A stretch of 64,000 bases of DNA. It comes from Planoprotostelium fungivorum. Taxonomy: Eukaryota > Evosea > Variosea > Cavosteliida > Cavosteliaceae. Shown in pieces: positions 55,401-64,000 of this stretch; position 1 is the first letter of the stretch, and each line of letters starts with the position of its first letter. The translations under genes and the position numbers were made by a program. The notes under the pieces are model-generated. The model saw nothing but the letters and a program-made list of their open reading frames with translations, was not told where the DNA came from and did no database searches. The stretch covers positions 405,818 to 469,817 of the forward strand of contig MDYQ01000007.1 in assembly GCA_003024175.1 (NCBI GenBank). Direction: 5' to 3'.

Positions 55401-56205
55401 CCCATAACAAAACCCGCAGCCATATGAGGTGTCTGTGTGGTGTCACCCCACGTTCGCTCCATATGACTTACTGGTACAGGTTTGACAATCAGTGAAGTAT
55501 TTGCAACAGCTTTGAACTGAATAGCCCCATGAATTGCATGTAGTTCCATGTGGACCAGACTGATCCCCAGATCTGCACGTTCCGTCGCACCATCCACATC
55601 GACTGTCTTGTGCACAAGAGCCACAATCTTCGTATTTCAGACAGTCCAAAACATAATCATCCTATTACGGTTATTCATGTACCATCGTTCCGATGCGCTA
55701 TTACCTTGATGCACCCATTGGAAGTATAAATGTACGTGGATCCATTAATGAATGTTTCATTTTGAAATTGAATGAGACAGTCTCTTTGATTTGAATTTGA
55801 GCCCAAATACAGATAAGTGGTGTTTCCTACTGGTATTTGAATATCAATCGAATCCCCGCTCTTCGACTGAAACTACACCGCATCAATAAAGGTGGTGATG
55901 CGGTTCATTACACTGTCACAGGGCCCAACAGTGGAGGTTATGTTGCATTGTGCTCCCTCCGCACAATTACGGTAGGGTGTACTTGATTTCGTGGAGTTGT
56001 CTCCACTTCTGAGGTCGTATATGACCACTGTATAATGTTGTCCAATTGTAGCACTGCTGTTACGAGGGCAGAAGGATGGGATGGTGCTACCAGCTATCAC
56101 ATCGTTACCTGCGGTATATCGCACAATATTGGACTCACCAGATATACTGATCAATGCTAACAGTATGACAAGGCGAAGAACATTGTGTATATCATCGAAT
56201 TGCAT
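52450..56205 (-). CDS. Large type I membrane protein: PSI repeats, TIM-barrel-like and CBM9/DOMON-like domains
   Basis: MQFDDIHNVLRLVILLALIS is a signal peptide. Cys-rich PSI-type modules follow (CLKYEDCGSCAQDSRCGWCD, CCKYFTDCQTCTS, CGFCYGVGCFDG; 55650-55330). Next is a long segment like bacterial TIM-barrel glycosidase relatives: TSGVNIGKMLPGW, WVDDLGARVIKVYSLQTPSF, RFIQVIEPNTVW, ISQWWLHSSS, GYTGLIIDSLFDEW. A beta-sandwich region resembling CBM9/DOMON comes next (IDGGESDWAGI, DSAELKYTYDEEYLYLLFA; 53860-53100). AAVAVVVPFVLFGIGGAILW is the membrane helix, and a Pro/Arg-rich cytosolic tail ends ERASSP. Many N-x-S/T sites fit an ectodomain. The catalytic acids of a glycosidase are not certain. 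Function may be surface carbohydrate binding or hydrolysis. Confidence 0.68.
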
Positions 56206-56299
56206 CAGCTTGGTGGTTGTTTCTCAGCGAGCAAAAAATAGACACTTCAAATTGTAGACGGTTTTCGACAACAATTTCGCGTTCCTCAGAATTTACATC

Positions 56300-57569
56300 A
56301 TGGAAGACGACAGAGATTTGAGCGTTCCAATTCTCTCCGATTCTAACAACGCATCATCTTATATTTTGTCGAGTGAATCAGAGGAGACTGCTGTTAGGTG
56401 AGATCATGTTTTCTGCATCTGTATTGATCTCAAAGAAGAACGTCCACAACAACCGTTCCATCAATTATAACTCCAACACGGGCTCGCGAATCTTTGAACG
56501 CTGAAGATGCGCCTCAAATACTACGTTATCAACCTCTTTTACTCAGATGGAGGTGCGTTTAATATTCCATATTCACATTTTTAATCGATACAGATTATCG
56601 CTGATGTTGATGAGCTACTATTTTGCGATAATGATCGTACCAATCACAGTCATATTATCTACAGAATGGAACCACGCCATCTGTCGCAAACCCCTCCGAG
56701 AATGGCTTTCGATTCTAGGAATCCACCATCTCTCCATGTTCATAATCAACCGAGTGGGTCCACACGATATCTATAACATCGTGTAACCAGTACAGGTGAC
56801 ACTTCACCGTATGCCCAAAAATGGACAAACCAGGGCTGCTCAGATCGAAAGGTAAGGACCAATTCGTGCTGTTCATTCATGTGAACGTAGCATGAGAAAG
56901 GCGGTTGGTCTGTACACGATAGCGAGATGTCTCGACCTCTTTTGGTTCGTATGGTACGTTGAATACATTTAGCGAAATTACTCACACAGGCAGGTATGCC
57001 CTTGGCACTGTCTGGACTTTCACAGCATCATGTGTGAGTGAATTCCCGTATCACCACTGATCCTCCTTCAGAGTGGGGCAACACCAAAACTCTATGGTCT
57101 ATGCATTGGATTGGTTGTGCTTCACAGCGTAATCTTCTTAAGCTGTTGCTGTTGCAGCGTCTGTGGTATTCTCCAAGTGATTGGCACAGGAGGAGGTACT
57201 TTGGTACATGCAGGTGACCTCAGTGCATTGGTATGCGGGTGACATCAGCAGCAACAAAGGAACAGATTGCACAACTCACCAAAGAGAAGCCATTCAAACA
57301 GTCGGAGGACAACATTCCAACAGAAGATGCTGTCTGTGCTGTGTGTCTGGGAGAATACGAAGAGGATGAGCTATTGAGGTGGCTGCCTTGTCAGCATCAT
57401 TTCCACAGGTGATACAGACTACAGGTTCTCTTCTGAATGGTTTTCAGTCCCTGTGTTGATAAATGGCTCCTCTCTAAGAAAGAGTGTCCCATGTGCAAGA
57501 ATGTAAGTAGAACGGTAAGACCTCAAGCTCAAAATGTGTTAGGTGATCGACGAGCAAAGAAATGTATAA
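56300..57569 (+). CDS. Multi-pass RING-H2 E3 ligase, plant membrane-RING type
   Basis: MEDDRDLSVPILSDSNNASS is an acidic cytosolic start. Membrane segments follow (LMLMSYYFAIMIVPITVILS, PLREWLSILGIHHLSMFIIN, then RCLDLFWFVWYVAG, ALGTVWTFTASC, LYGLCIGLVVLHSVIFLSCC). A C-terminal RING-H2 comes next: AVCAVCLGEYEEDELLRWLP, CQHHFH|PCVDKWLLSKKECP, MCKN, ending VIDEQRNV (stop 57567-57569). The order of a KPLREW segment, four or five helices, a Cys-rich helix end and a RING matches a plant/protist family of membrane RING ligases I know only from uncharacterised Arabidopsis members. Eight zinc ligands are present across the intron. Exon ends at 56400-56560 are approximate. Confidence 0.72.
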
Positions 57570-58217
57570 AAAAGGCGAAGTTGGACGATGTCTGTTTATA
57601 TAATGCTTCCCTCGATCCGAACCTGTTGTGTGATTAATTTTGGAAAAGACAGTGAGGATAGTGGAATATATAAACAATCAGAGCCAAAGTCCAATCATGG
57701 TTGATTACAGAGAGAGGTTGGAGAACCCAACTACCCTCCATAGAGATCATAGAATGGATAGACTATTCTCATCACTTTCGAGAATAACAGAAAAGAAGAG
57801 ATCATACTCACACCTATAAGATTTAGTTCAATTGACCGATAAAGACAAAAGTAGTATCGATGTTCATGGTTCAGTATTTAAAAGTTCATCAGGAAGCAGG
57901 TAATACGTATGCTTTTTGATCGTCACAACAAGGAGAGAGGATTGAGGAGTTCGTGGATGTCTCACCTTGGGGGACACTATAAGAATGCCCTGTGTTAGAT
58001 CAGTGACTCATTGTAGTGACAAAGAAATAACTCAGAAATCACAACTTTTTCACTGTTATGCGACCGACTGTTTTAACATCCGTTTCATCAGCTCGTCGAC
58101 TTCACAAATGAGGCGAAATCAATTGTCGACATTCAGGATTACAAATCGTCTTTACCATCAGAATGAAACCCAATCTCCGACACATCCGAGCGCATCCAAG
58201 ACAGGGAAAAGAAAGAG
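57570..58217. other. Intergenic region, no gene recognised
   Basis: AT-rich sequence with no convincing exon, tRNA or repeat. A minus frame (57677-57474) and a plus frame (57967-58221) lack any familiar motif. The right end should hold the promoter and 5' UTR of the cystathionine beta-synthase gene. Confidence 0.45.
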
Positions 58218-60211
58218 ATGAGCACTCAGAAGAAAACAGAGGGTCCAGTGAAATGTACATGGCACTTGGGAACCCAAGAGCCCTCACCACACAAGCACTA
58301 CCGAAAGTGAGCATCATCATTCTGTTCTACTTTTCCTCACCGCACACAGCCCACGCAATCCAAAAATCCTGGAGAATGTTTTAGGAGCGATCGGATACAC
58401 TCCTCTTGTCCGTTTGAACAAGATTCCCCAGGAAGAGGGGTTGGAGTGCGAAATCGGTGAGTGCTGAGGACCATTCACACTGAATAGATGCAGTGGCCAA
58501 GTGTGAATATTTCAATGCCGGAGGTTCTGTGAAGGACAGAATCGGTCTCCGCATGGTAGAGGACGCAGAGCGAAGCGGACGGATTAAGCCAGGAGACACC
58601 TTGATCGAACCCACTTCTGGAAACACTGGTATCGGTTTGGCTCTCGCGGCCGCCATCAAGGGTTATCGCATGATCATCACCCTCCCCGAGAAGATGTCCA
58701 AAGAGAAGGTTGACGTTCTGAAGGTAGAGAAATCAGCAAGAGGAGGGAACTCATTCGTCGACAGGGACTTGGAGCGGAGATCATCCGAACCCCCACAGAA
58801 GCCGCCTGGGACGCACCTGAGTCCCACATTGGAGTGGCGCGAAGACTGAACAAGGAGATCCCCAACTCTCACATCCTCGACCAGTACGGAAACCCTTCGA
58901 ATCCCCTGGCTCACTATGACACCACAGCTGAGGAGATCCTCGAACAGACAGAGGGCAAGGTGGGCATCCATCATCGAGGAATCTCACCCTCTGCAGATCG
59001 ACTTGATCGTTCTCACTGCTGGAACTGGAGGCACATTGACTGGCATCGCCAGAAAGATGAAGGAGAGACTGCCGAACGTAAAGATTGTCGGTGTCGATCC
59101 TGAAGGCTCTATCCTAGCTCAGCCAGAGTCTCTCAATGAGTCTGGTGTCGGAACCTACAAGGTGAGCCCACAGAAAGGTAGTGAAGAGGATGCTCATCGG
59201 AACAGGTGGAGGGCATTGGATACGACTTTGTACCTGTAGTACTGGACAGATCTGACACTCTGGTGGACAAGTGGATCAAGACAGTGGACCGAGAGTCCTT
59301 CAACATGTCGAGAAGATTAATTCGAAGTGAGGGACTACTCTGCGGAGGTTCAGCGGGTTCATGTATGGCCGGAGCTGTGAGAGCAGCCAGAGAGTACGGA
59401 ATGAAGAAAGGTGGAGAGGAGAAATAGACGAGAGATGACGATTCACAGGCGATCGTGTGGTCGTTCTGTTGGCTGACTCTGTGAGGAACTACATGAGCAA
59501 GTTCCTCTCTGACGATTGGATGGCTGAGAACGGTTTCACTGACACAGAGACCAAGGAGAGACAAAAGACGGAGGTGGGGTAGTCTAGGGAGGTGACAATA
59601 ACCCTTTGCAGGTAGAGCAGTACCACGGTGCCACCATCAAGACACTGAATTTACCAAATGCAGTGACTTGCTCCATCAAGGTGAGAGGGTCGAACGTGAG
59701 CCTGAGTCAACACATGAACAGACCAATGTACAAGAGGCCTTGAACCTCCTTAACAGGGGAGGCTTCGATCAGGTGAGACACCTGACAACCATCCGACTGA
59801 CACTGTAAGCTGCCCGTGGTGGACGATAGTAAGAGGATGGTTGGTCTAGTCACAACTGGTAATCTCCTCTCCAAATTCGGACGTGGATTGGTACAGTCTA
59901 GCGATTCTGTGCAGAAGGTGAATTAGAAGTAATGGATACTGTTGAAACGGAGCAGGTGATGTTCACATTCAACACAAAGAGAAACTTTAAGGAGATCACA
60001 TCAGAGACACCCTTATCGGATCTGAACCGATTCTTCGAGTTTAACTCGGCTGCCTTTGTCACTGAGAGGGAGAACGATGTTCCTGTCGTCAAAAAGGTGC
60101 GCTCTTTGTAGAGCATCACATTGACTCTGAAAGGTCGTCACTAAAGTGGACCTGCTTCAGTATCTGATCAAGAATCCTGAATTCAAATTCACAGAGAACA
60201 ATAGGGCATGA
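58218..60211 (+). CDS. cbs: Cystathionine beta-synthase with N-terminal heme-site residues
   Basis: Condenses serine and homocysteine to cystathionine (PLP enzyme). [20 protein letters not shown], then [10 protein letters not shown]: the Cys of KCTW and His of SPHKH align with Cys52 and His65, the heme ligands of the human enzyme. The core has [40 protein letters not shown] (PLP lysine), [51 protein letters not shown] and [17 protein letters not shown]-terminal Bateman module ([20 protein letters not shown] and [17 protein letters not shown]) ends FTENNRA at 60211. The start is chosen because KCTW lies 11 residues in, as expected. About ten short introns are present. Confidence 0.94.
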
Positions 60212-60395
60212 GATCTGTCTATTAAAAGAATAGCTTATAGATGATGACCCATTGTGTTTGCACGTTTCGTTAGTACGCAACGTTGACCGTTGCTTCTGAT
60301 GAAGAGGAACGACCGTTGCGTACGAAAGAAGAAAATGAATTAATGGGGAGATTACAACGAGACACCCCAGGGATCGCGTTGGTGATCGAAACGTC

Positions 60396-61564
60396 ATGCT
60401 TCAGAGAAGGACACTACAGGCAATAATCAATGGACAGAGAAGATATGTGTCTCAAACACCTTCACGGAGTACGATCAGTACAAGCGAGATAGTGGGGGAA
60501 ACTGTTACATTGGAAGGTGCCAACCAGATGAAAGAAGCGCGTATCGGAGCAGGTATGTATCGGTTATAGGTAGATCTCTCATCATCAATAGTAAAAACGA
60601 GCGGCCAGTCTCGCAGATTCTACAAAAAGGTATTGTGATGCAGACGAGCAATATTGACTAGTTTAGGTTGGAATAACTCCGCTGGAGACGGGTGGAGGAA
60701 CACAATACATGGTCACTTTGGACAGTCGAATAGTGAAAACCCCAATGGTGAGTATTACATCTATCATTCTCTAATGAATTTGCAAACATTAATAACCCGA
60801 ACAGTCGAAAAGATTACTGCTTCCCACAAAACAGCTAGCATCTCTTGTTGCATTTGAGTGGGATTGTCAGCAAACCCAGATAATTCCTTCTTCTATGCCA
60901 ATGGTGATGACATCGCCTCTGATTGACTCTGATGAATACCATCAGATGACTTTATCCACCACAGCCACTGATGTGCTACCTGAAAAGAAGAACATGATCA
61001 TCGACAACATCTTGAATCACGTCCAAACAGATATCATATGGTGAACCTAGAGGGAATGATGTGAATATGCTGAATAACAACAGCATCAGAATCCCTGAGT
61101 CACCTGAGCAAGTAGGGTTACCGGAGAGACAAGCAGAATTATACGATCCTCTTAACCATTGGTTCTCTGAGTTTATGAAGGTATATACATCGTCATGCAA
61201 AAAAATAACCAGATCATAGACCAAAGGGCTCCAATTGAATACAGGAATATGGATGCAAAAGCAAGATGAAGACTTGATGAGGAAGATACAATGGAATTTA
61301 TTTGCTTGGGACGATCACACATTATCAGCTCTGGATTCTCTTGTCACCAGCCTCAGATCCTTTGTTCTAGCTTTAGCTCTGTGGCAGAAGCACATAGACG
61401 TAGATTTTGCCATCATGGCAGTCAATGTGGAAGAGGATTACCGTCTCTCTGAAGATCTGATTGTTCCTGGCTACCATGACATCCGAGATGCTAACCTAAG
61501 AGCTTCCATTGATGCTGCCCTCCTGTATCTGCATCTCATCCCCCCTGCTCAGTTAATACATTAA
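60396..61564 (+). CDS. atpaf2: ATP12 (ATPAF2) mitochondrial F1-ATPase assembly factor
   Basis: A chaperone that binds the F1 alpha subunit until F1 assembles. MLQRRTLQAIINGQRRYVSQ is a basic mitochondrial presequence. After splicing: RFYKKV, YMVTLDSRIVKTPM, LLLPTKQLASLVAFEWDCQQ, TQIIPSSMPMVMTSPLIDSD, IIDNILNHVQTDIIW, YDPLNHWFSEFMK, WDDHTLSALDSLVTSLRSFV, LALALWQKHIDVDFAIMAVN and VEEDYRLSEDLIVPGYHD. The W-D..Q...I.P..MP and WDPLL-like blocks and the final helix pair define the ATP12 family. It ends PPAQLIH at 61564. Exons 60760-60800 and 61040-61080 are approximate. Confidence 0.9.
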
Positions 61565-61599
61565 GTGCATCTTACCTCATTGAGGCTGGCTCTCTTTTC

Positions 61600-62560
61600 T
61601 CCATCACATTCATTCATCATAATACTTCACTTTCAGAGAACAAACAGGCATCTCTCTTCGTTTGCATCCCCAAAGAGATCGACTGGCTACTAGGGGGATG
61701 GGGAGAATGTCTAAACATGGAGTAAATGACTAACTCGTATGTCTTCTTACGTCCCATGTGTCCAGCGGTAGGTCGTGTCTGTGGTGTAGTACTGATGCTC
61801 GAAGTGGTAGTATAGAAGTCCATCCGTGAATGGATTCTGCTCAGCGGTGGTGCTCTTTTGGTCTTGTTGTAGTATCGTCCAGTTTAGCCCATTCGGTATA
61901 CGATAAGTAGAATTCGTTGTTGGTGAAGGAGGCTCGTACACTGTCTTCGAAATCGAGGAAGTTGTCTCTTGGTTTGATGTTGGTGACGTTGACGAAGAAT
62001 CGTGGAGGTAGTAGACATACTGCGTTTTGCTCTCTGTCACCCATGTCTAACCTATCCTGAGCGCGGCGTGAAATAGCGTCGGCTACGGGATTCATTCGGC
62101 CAGGGCGATTGCCGATGAATTAATTTGAAGTTGAAATCGGCAAATAGCTGGGACCATCCAACTTGTCTTCGATTTAGGATCTTGGTGGTCCGAAAGTACT
62201 CTAAGTTTTGGTGATCAATCAGTGAATATGGTGGTGTCGGAGGAGCCCATAAGCCAATGGTACCATGCCTTACAGCATTCCACTACTGCTAATAGCTCCT
62301 TGTCGTGTACGTTGTAGTTCAGCTTGGCTCCAGTGAGTTTGCGGCTCCAAATGCGGGGTTGTATACCCTCTGGAAAAGGTTGTTGAATGACTCCTCCAAT
62401 GGTGAAGTCAGAGGCATTGGTTTCAAGTCGTATGGGGTAATGTTCGTCGTAATGACAAACAAATCCTGCGTCCAGGAAGGCCTTCTTTAGTTTGTTGAAA
62501 GCAGTGTTACACTCTGGCATCCAATTGGTCCAATCCACAAAAGCGGGGCACAATGGGCAC
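61600..62560 (-). mobile_element. Degenerate Ty3/gypsy-type retrotransposon pol fragment
   Basis: The minus strand reads like the RT end/RNase H of a Ty3/gypsy polyprotein: ECNTAFNKLKKAFLDAGFVC, IRLETNASDFTIGGVIQQPF, WSRKLTGAKLNYNVHDKELL, AVVECCKAWYHWL, IFTD. Further on are NPVADAISRRAQDRLD and, in another frame, RPTAGHMGRKKTYEL, which resembles the start of integrase. The motifs lie in at least two frames with stops between them, and no LTRs, gag or complete RT are seen. The 3' end of the fragment starts within about 50 bp of the ATP12 stop codon. Confidence 0.8.
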
Positions 62561-63026
62561 TGTACAGACAAGGCAGAAATCTCTACACACTACCTGCTTG
62601 CTTGCTGAACCACAAAATTAAATGCCAAGTTCAACAACTCAGCTGCAAGAGGAGGGCCAAAACCTTTTTGGCAAATGAAAGCTGATCTGTTGATATCACC
62701 AACCAAGAGCCAAATAAAAATGAGAAGAAGAAGCGAAGTTCAATGTGAGTGTCTGGCGTCGAGGCATCGTATCATCAAAATCCTGATGATCTCGACAGTC
62801 TACTGGACGATTTCAAGTCTGTCAAGAAGAATCACTACACCAATGTGACTAGTTTAAAATTGTTCAGAAGAGTTCTGCCCAAATCCATGAGACAGACAGA
62901 AAAGACAGTGAGTGCTAATATGGGTGTCAACCGTCGTCCCCAAACTCGCAATTCTAAATAAAATTAGACATCTCAAGGTGCAGATGCAGAGCCACAGTCA
63001 TCCAATGCTGTTAAAATACTGAGTAT

Positions 63027-63104
63027 AATGATGGCACTAACTATCTTTTAACAATCATTGATGTATTCTCTAAATATGCTTTGGTAATTCCTTTCATCAT
63101 ATAA
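63027..63104 (+). mobile_element. Remnant of an integrase core (DDE type)
   Basis: A 25-codon stretch reads NDG followed by TNYLLTIIDVFSKYALVIPF, then a stop; upstream in frame is another stop. The YLLT-IDVFSKYA motif marks the first catalytic Asp region of integrases of Maverick/Polinton or retroelement type. It is not in the same strand or frame as the gypsy fragment. Confidence 0.6.
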
Positions 63105-63511
63105 AAAGGGAATATTATAGTGCATTTATCTACAACTCACCACACACTGAATGCTTGCTTCCTGTGATCAGTTTGTAAATTCTCTGCAAAACATTTATAA
63201 GCTTTTATGTGCTCAGAACATGCTTTATATAGATTGGGTGGAAATTGCTGCACACTAAAAGATAGTAGCCTGTGCCTCATAGAGGCAGAGGCTAATGAGG
63301 GCATGTGGGTGGGCCTTGAGTGTTGTGTTTCTGTTGTCATCTGCTAAGAACATGCTTTCTACACACATCTTTATTACATATACAGACTTTAAAAAAATAT
63401 TTAGAGGATGGTTTATAAGCTTTTGTGTGCCCAGAGCATGCAGATTGGGTGGAAATCTCCACACACCACCTGCTTGCTTGCTGAACCACAAAGTGGTGAG
63501 GCAAGCATTAT

Positions 63512-63594
63512 TGTGTGCTTTGTGGGCCTTGAGTGTTGTGTGTGCTTTGTGGGCCTTGAGTGTTGTGTGTGCTTTGTGGGCCTTGAGTGTTGTG
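63512..63594. repeat. 27-bp unit, three tandem copies
   Basis: Copies of tgtgctttgtgggccttgag plus tgttg(tg) recur with a 27-bp period (gggcctt at 63524, 63551, 63578). A single related copy lies at 63311. The multiple-of-three period gives apparent protein repeats on both strands that are not taken as genes. Confidence 0.85.
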
Positions 63595-64000
63595 TTTCTG
63601 CTGTCATCTGCTAAGAACATGCTTTCTACACACTTTTCTCTTAGCTTCACAGACTATATTACCAAGTATTTTACAAGCTTTTATGCACTAAGAGCGCATT
63701 TTATGCAGTCTTGGGGGAAATCACTACACACCTCTTGCCAGCTTGCTGAACCTGAAAGGTGAAGCAAGCTATATCATGTGCCATGTATTTCCTTAGAGAC
63801 TGCTATAGAGTGTGCTTAGGATGCATTAAAGTCCAGTTTCTAGCAAATCTATTGGTGCTCCAACTTTTCTTTATATGCTCTAATCACCATCATTTGCTTT
63901 GTGATAAATTTGTCTTTTTGCTCTATTGTCTTAAACATCTCCTCTAGCTGAAGTTCTAAAGACATTGTCTTACTGGTACATTCTACTTGTACCCTTTTGA

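Larger units (their letters stand above)
62561..64000. repeat. AT-rich tandem and dispersed repeat block
   Basis: Recurring units include aagcttttatgtgctcagaa-like segments at about 63199, 63417 and 63678 (spacing about 218 and 261), gggtggaaat...cacac segments, and tgcttgcttgctgaaccaca at about 62602 and 63472. Composition is more AT-rich than elsewhere in the window, and no GTGAG-type exons are seen. A frame at 62749-62961 (SGVEASYHQNPDDLDSLLDD) is unrecognised. Confidence 0.75.

Noticed and set aside
63295-63762. 155-residue frame with repeated CALWALSVV
   Set aside because: The repeat is the 27-bp tandem unit translated; several frames on both strands are equally open and none has a gene-like context.

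Overview
This window is nuclear DNA of a compact, intron-rich unicellular eukaryote, most likely an amoebozoan. The strongest marker is the first gene, a GbpC-like Roco protein (COR, kinase, RasGEF, cNMP-binding, GRAM, cNMP-binding); that order is known from dictyostelid-type amoebae. SH2 domains outside animals, F-box/ankyrin proteins and a talin-like ubiquitin fold fit too. A protosteloid amoeba such as Protostelium/Planoprotostelium is a guess from gene style, not a proven identification. Introns are mostly about 35-60 bp, and donors are mostly GTG(AG), not GTA. Genes sit tens to a few hundred bases apart on both strands. Exon joins were worked out by eye, so coding coordinates are outer start/stop limits with introns inside.

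Layout. 1-5359: GbpC-like gene (5' end outside). 5419-11165 (minus): BAP31-like ER protein, Rab5-GEF-like VPS9/PH/zinc-finger protein, CAMK-like kinase. 11568-17033: uncharacterised multi-pass membrane protein, pantothenate synthetase, Ser/Pro-rich protein, COMMD7. 17034-18724: gene-poor block with direct repeats and hairpins. 18725-20953: F-box/ankyrin-like protein with an internal duplication. 21356-26531: two convergent ribosome-biogenesis genes, DDX24/MAK5 and AATF/BFR2. 26752-35407: eIF4E, CMC1-like, SLC35B1-like transporter, mevalonate kinase, sphingosine kinase-like lipid kinase, NBP35. 35775-39629: PP2C-like phosphatase joined to two SH2 domains. 39859-44962: CXXC_R1 zinc-finger protein, ribokinase, POP5, ZIP11-type transporter. 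45048-49565: CUB-like membrane protein, tail-anchored talin-F0-like protein, RNF126-like E3, folate-receptor-like protein, mitochondrial GrpE. 49731-57569: LSG1 GTPase, a large PSI/TIM-barrel membrane protein, a multi-pass RING E3. 58218-61564: cystathionine beta-synthase and ATP12. 61600-64000: transposon debris and tandem repeats unlike the rest of the window.

Shared themes. Signalling genes (Roco, kinase, PP2C-SH2, sphingosine kinase, VPS9) are numerous. Ribosome and translation functions recur (DDX24, AATF, eIF4E, LSG1, POP5), as does mitochondrial and Fe-S biogenesis (CMC1-like, GrpE, ATP12, NBP35). No operon logic is expected or seen; several gene pairs are tightly divergent or convergent.

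Assembly caution: two single-N positions (28799, 32407) are each flanked by near-identical direct copies (471/471 bp and 297/295 bp). These look like unmerged contig overlaps, not biological duplications.
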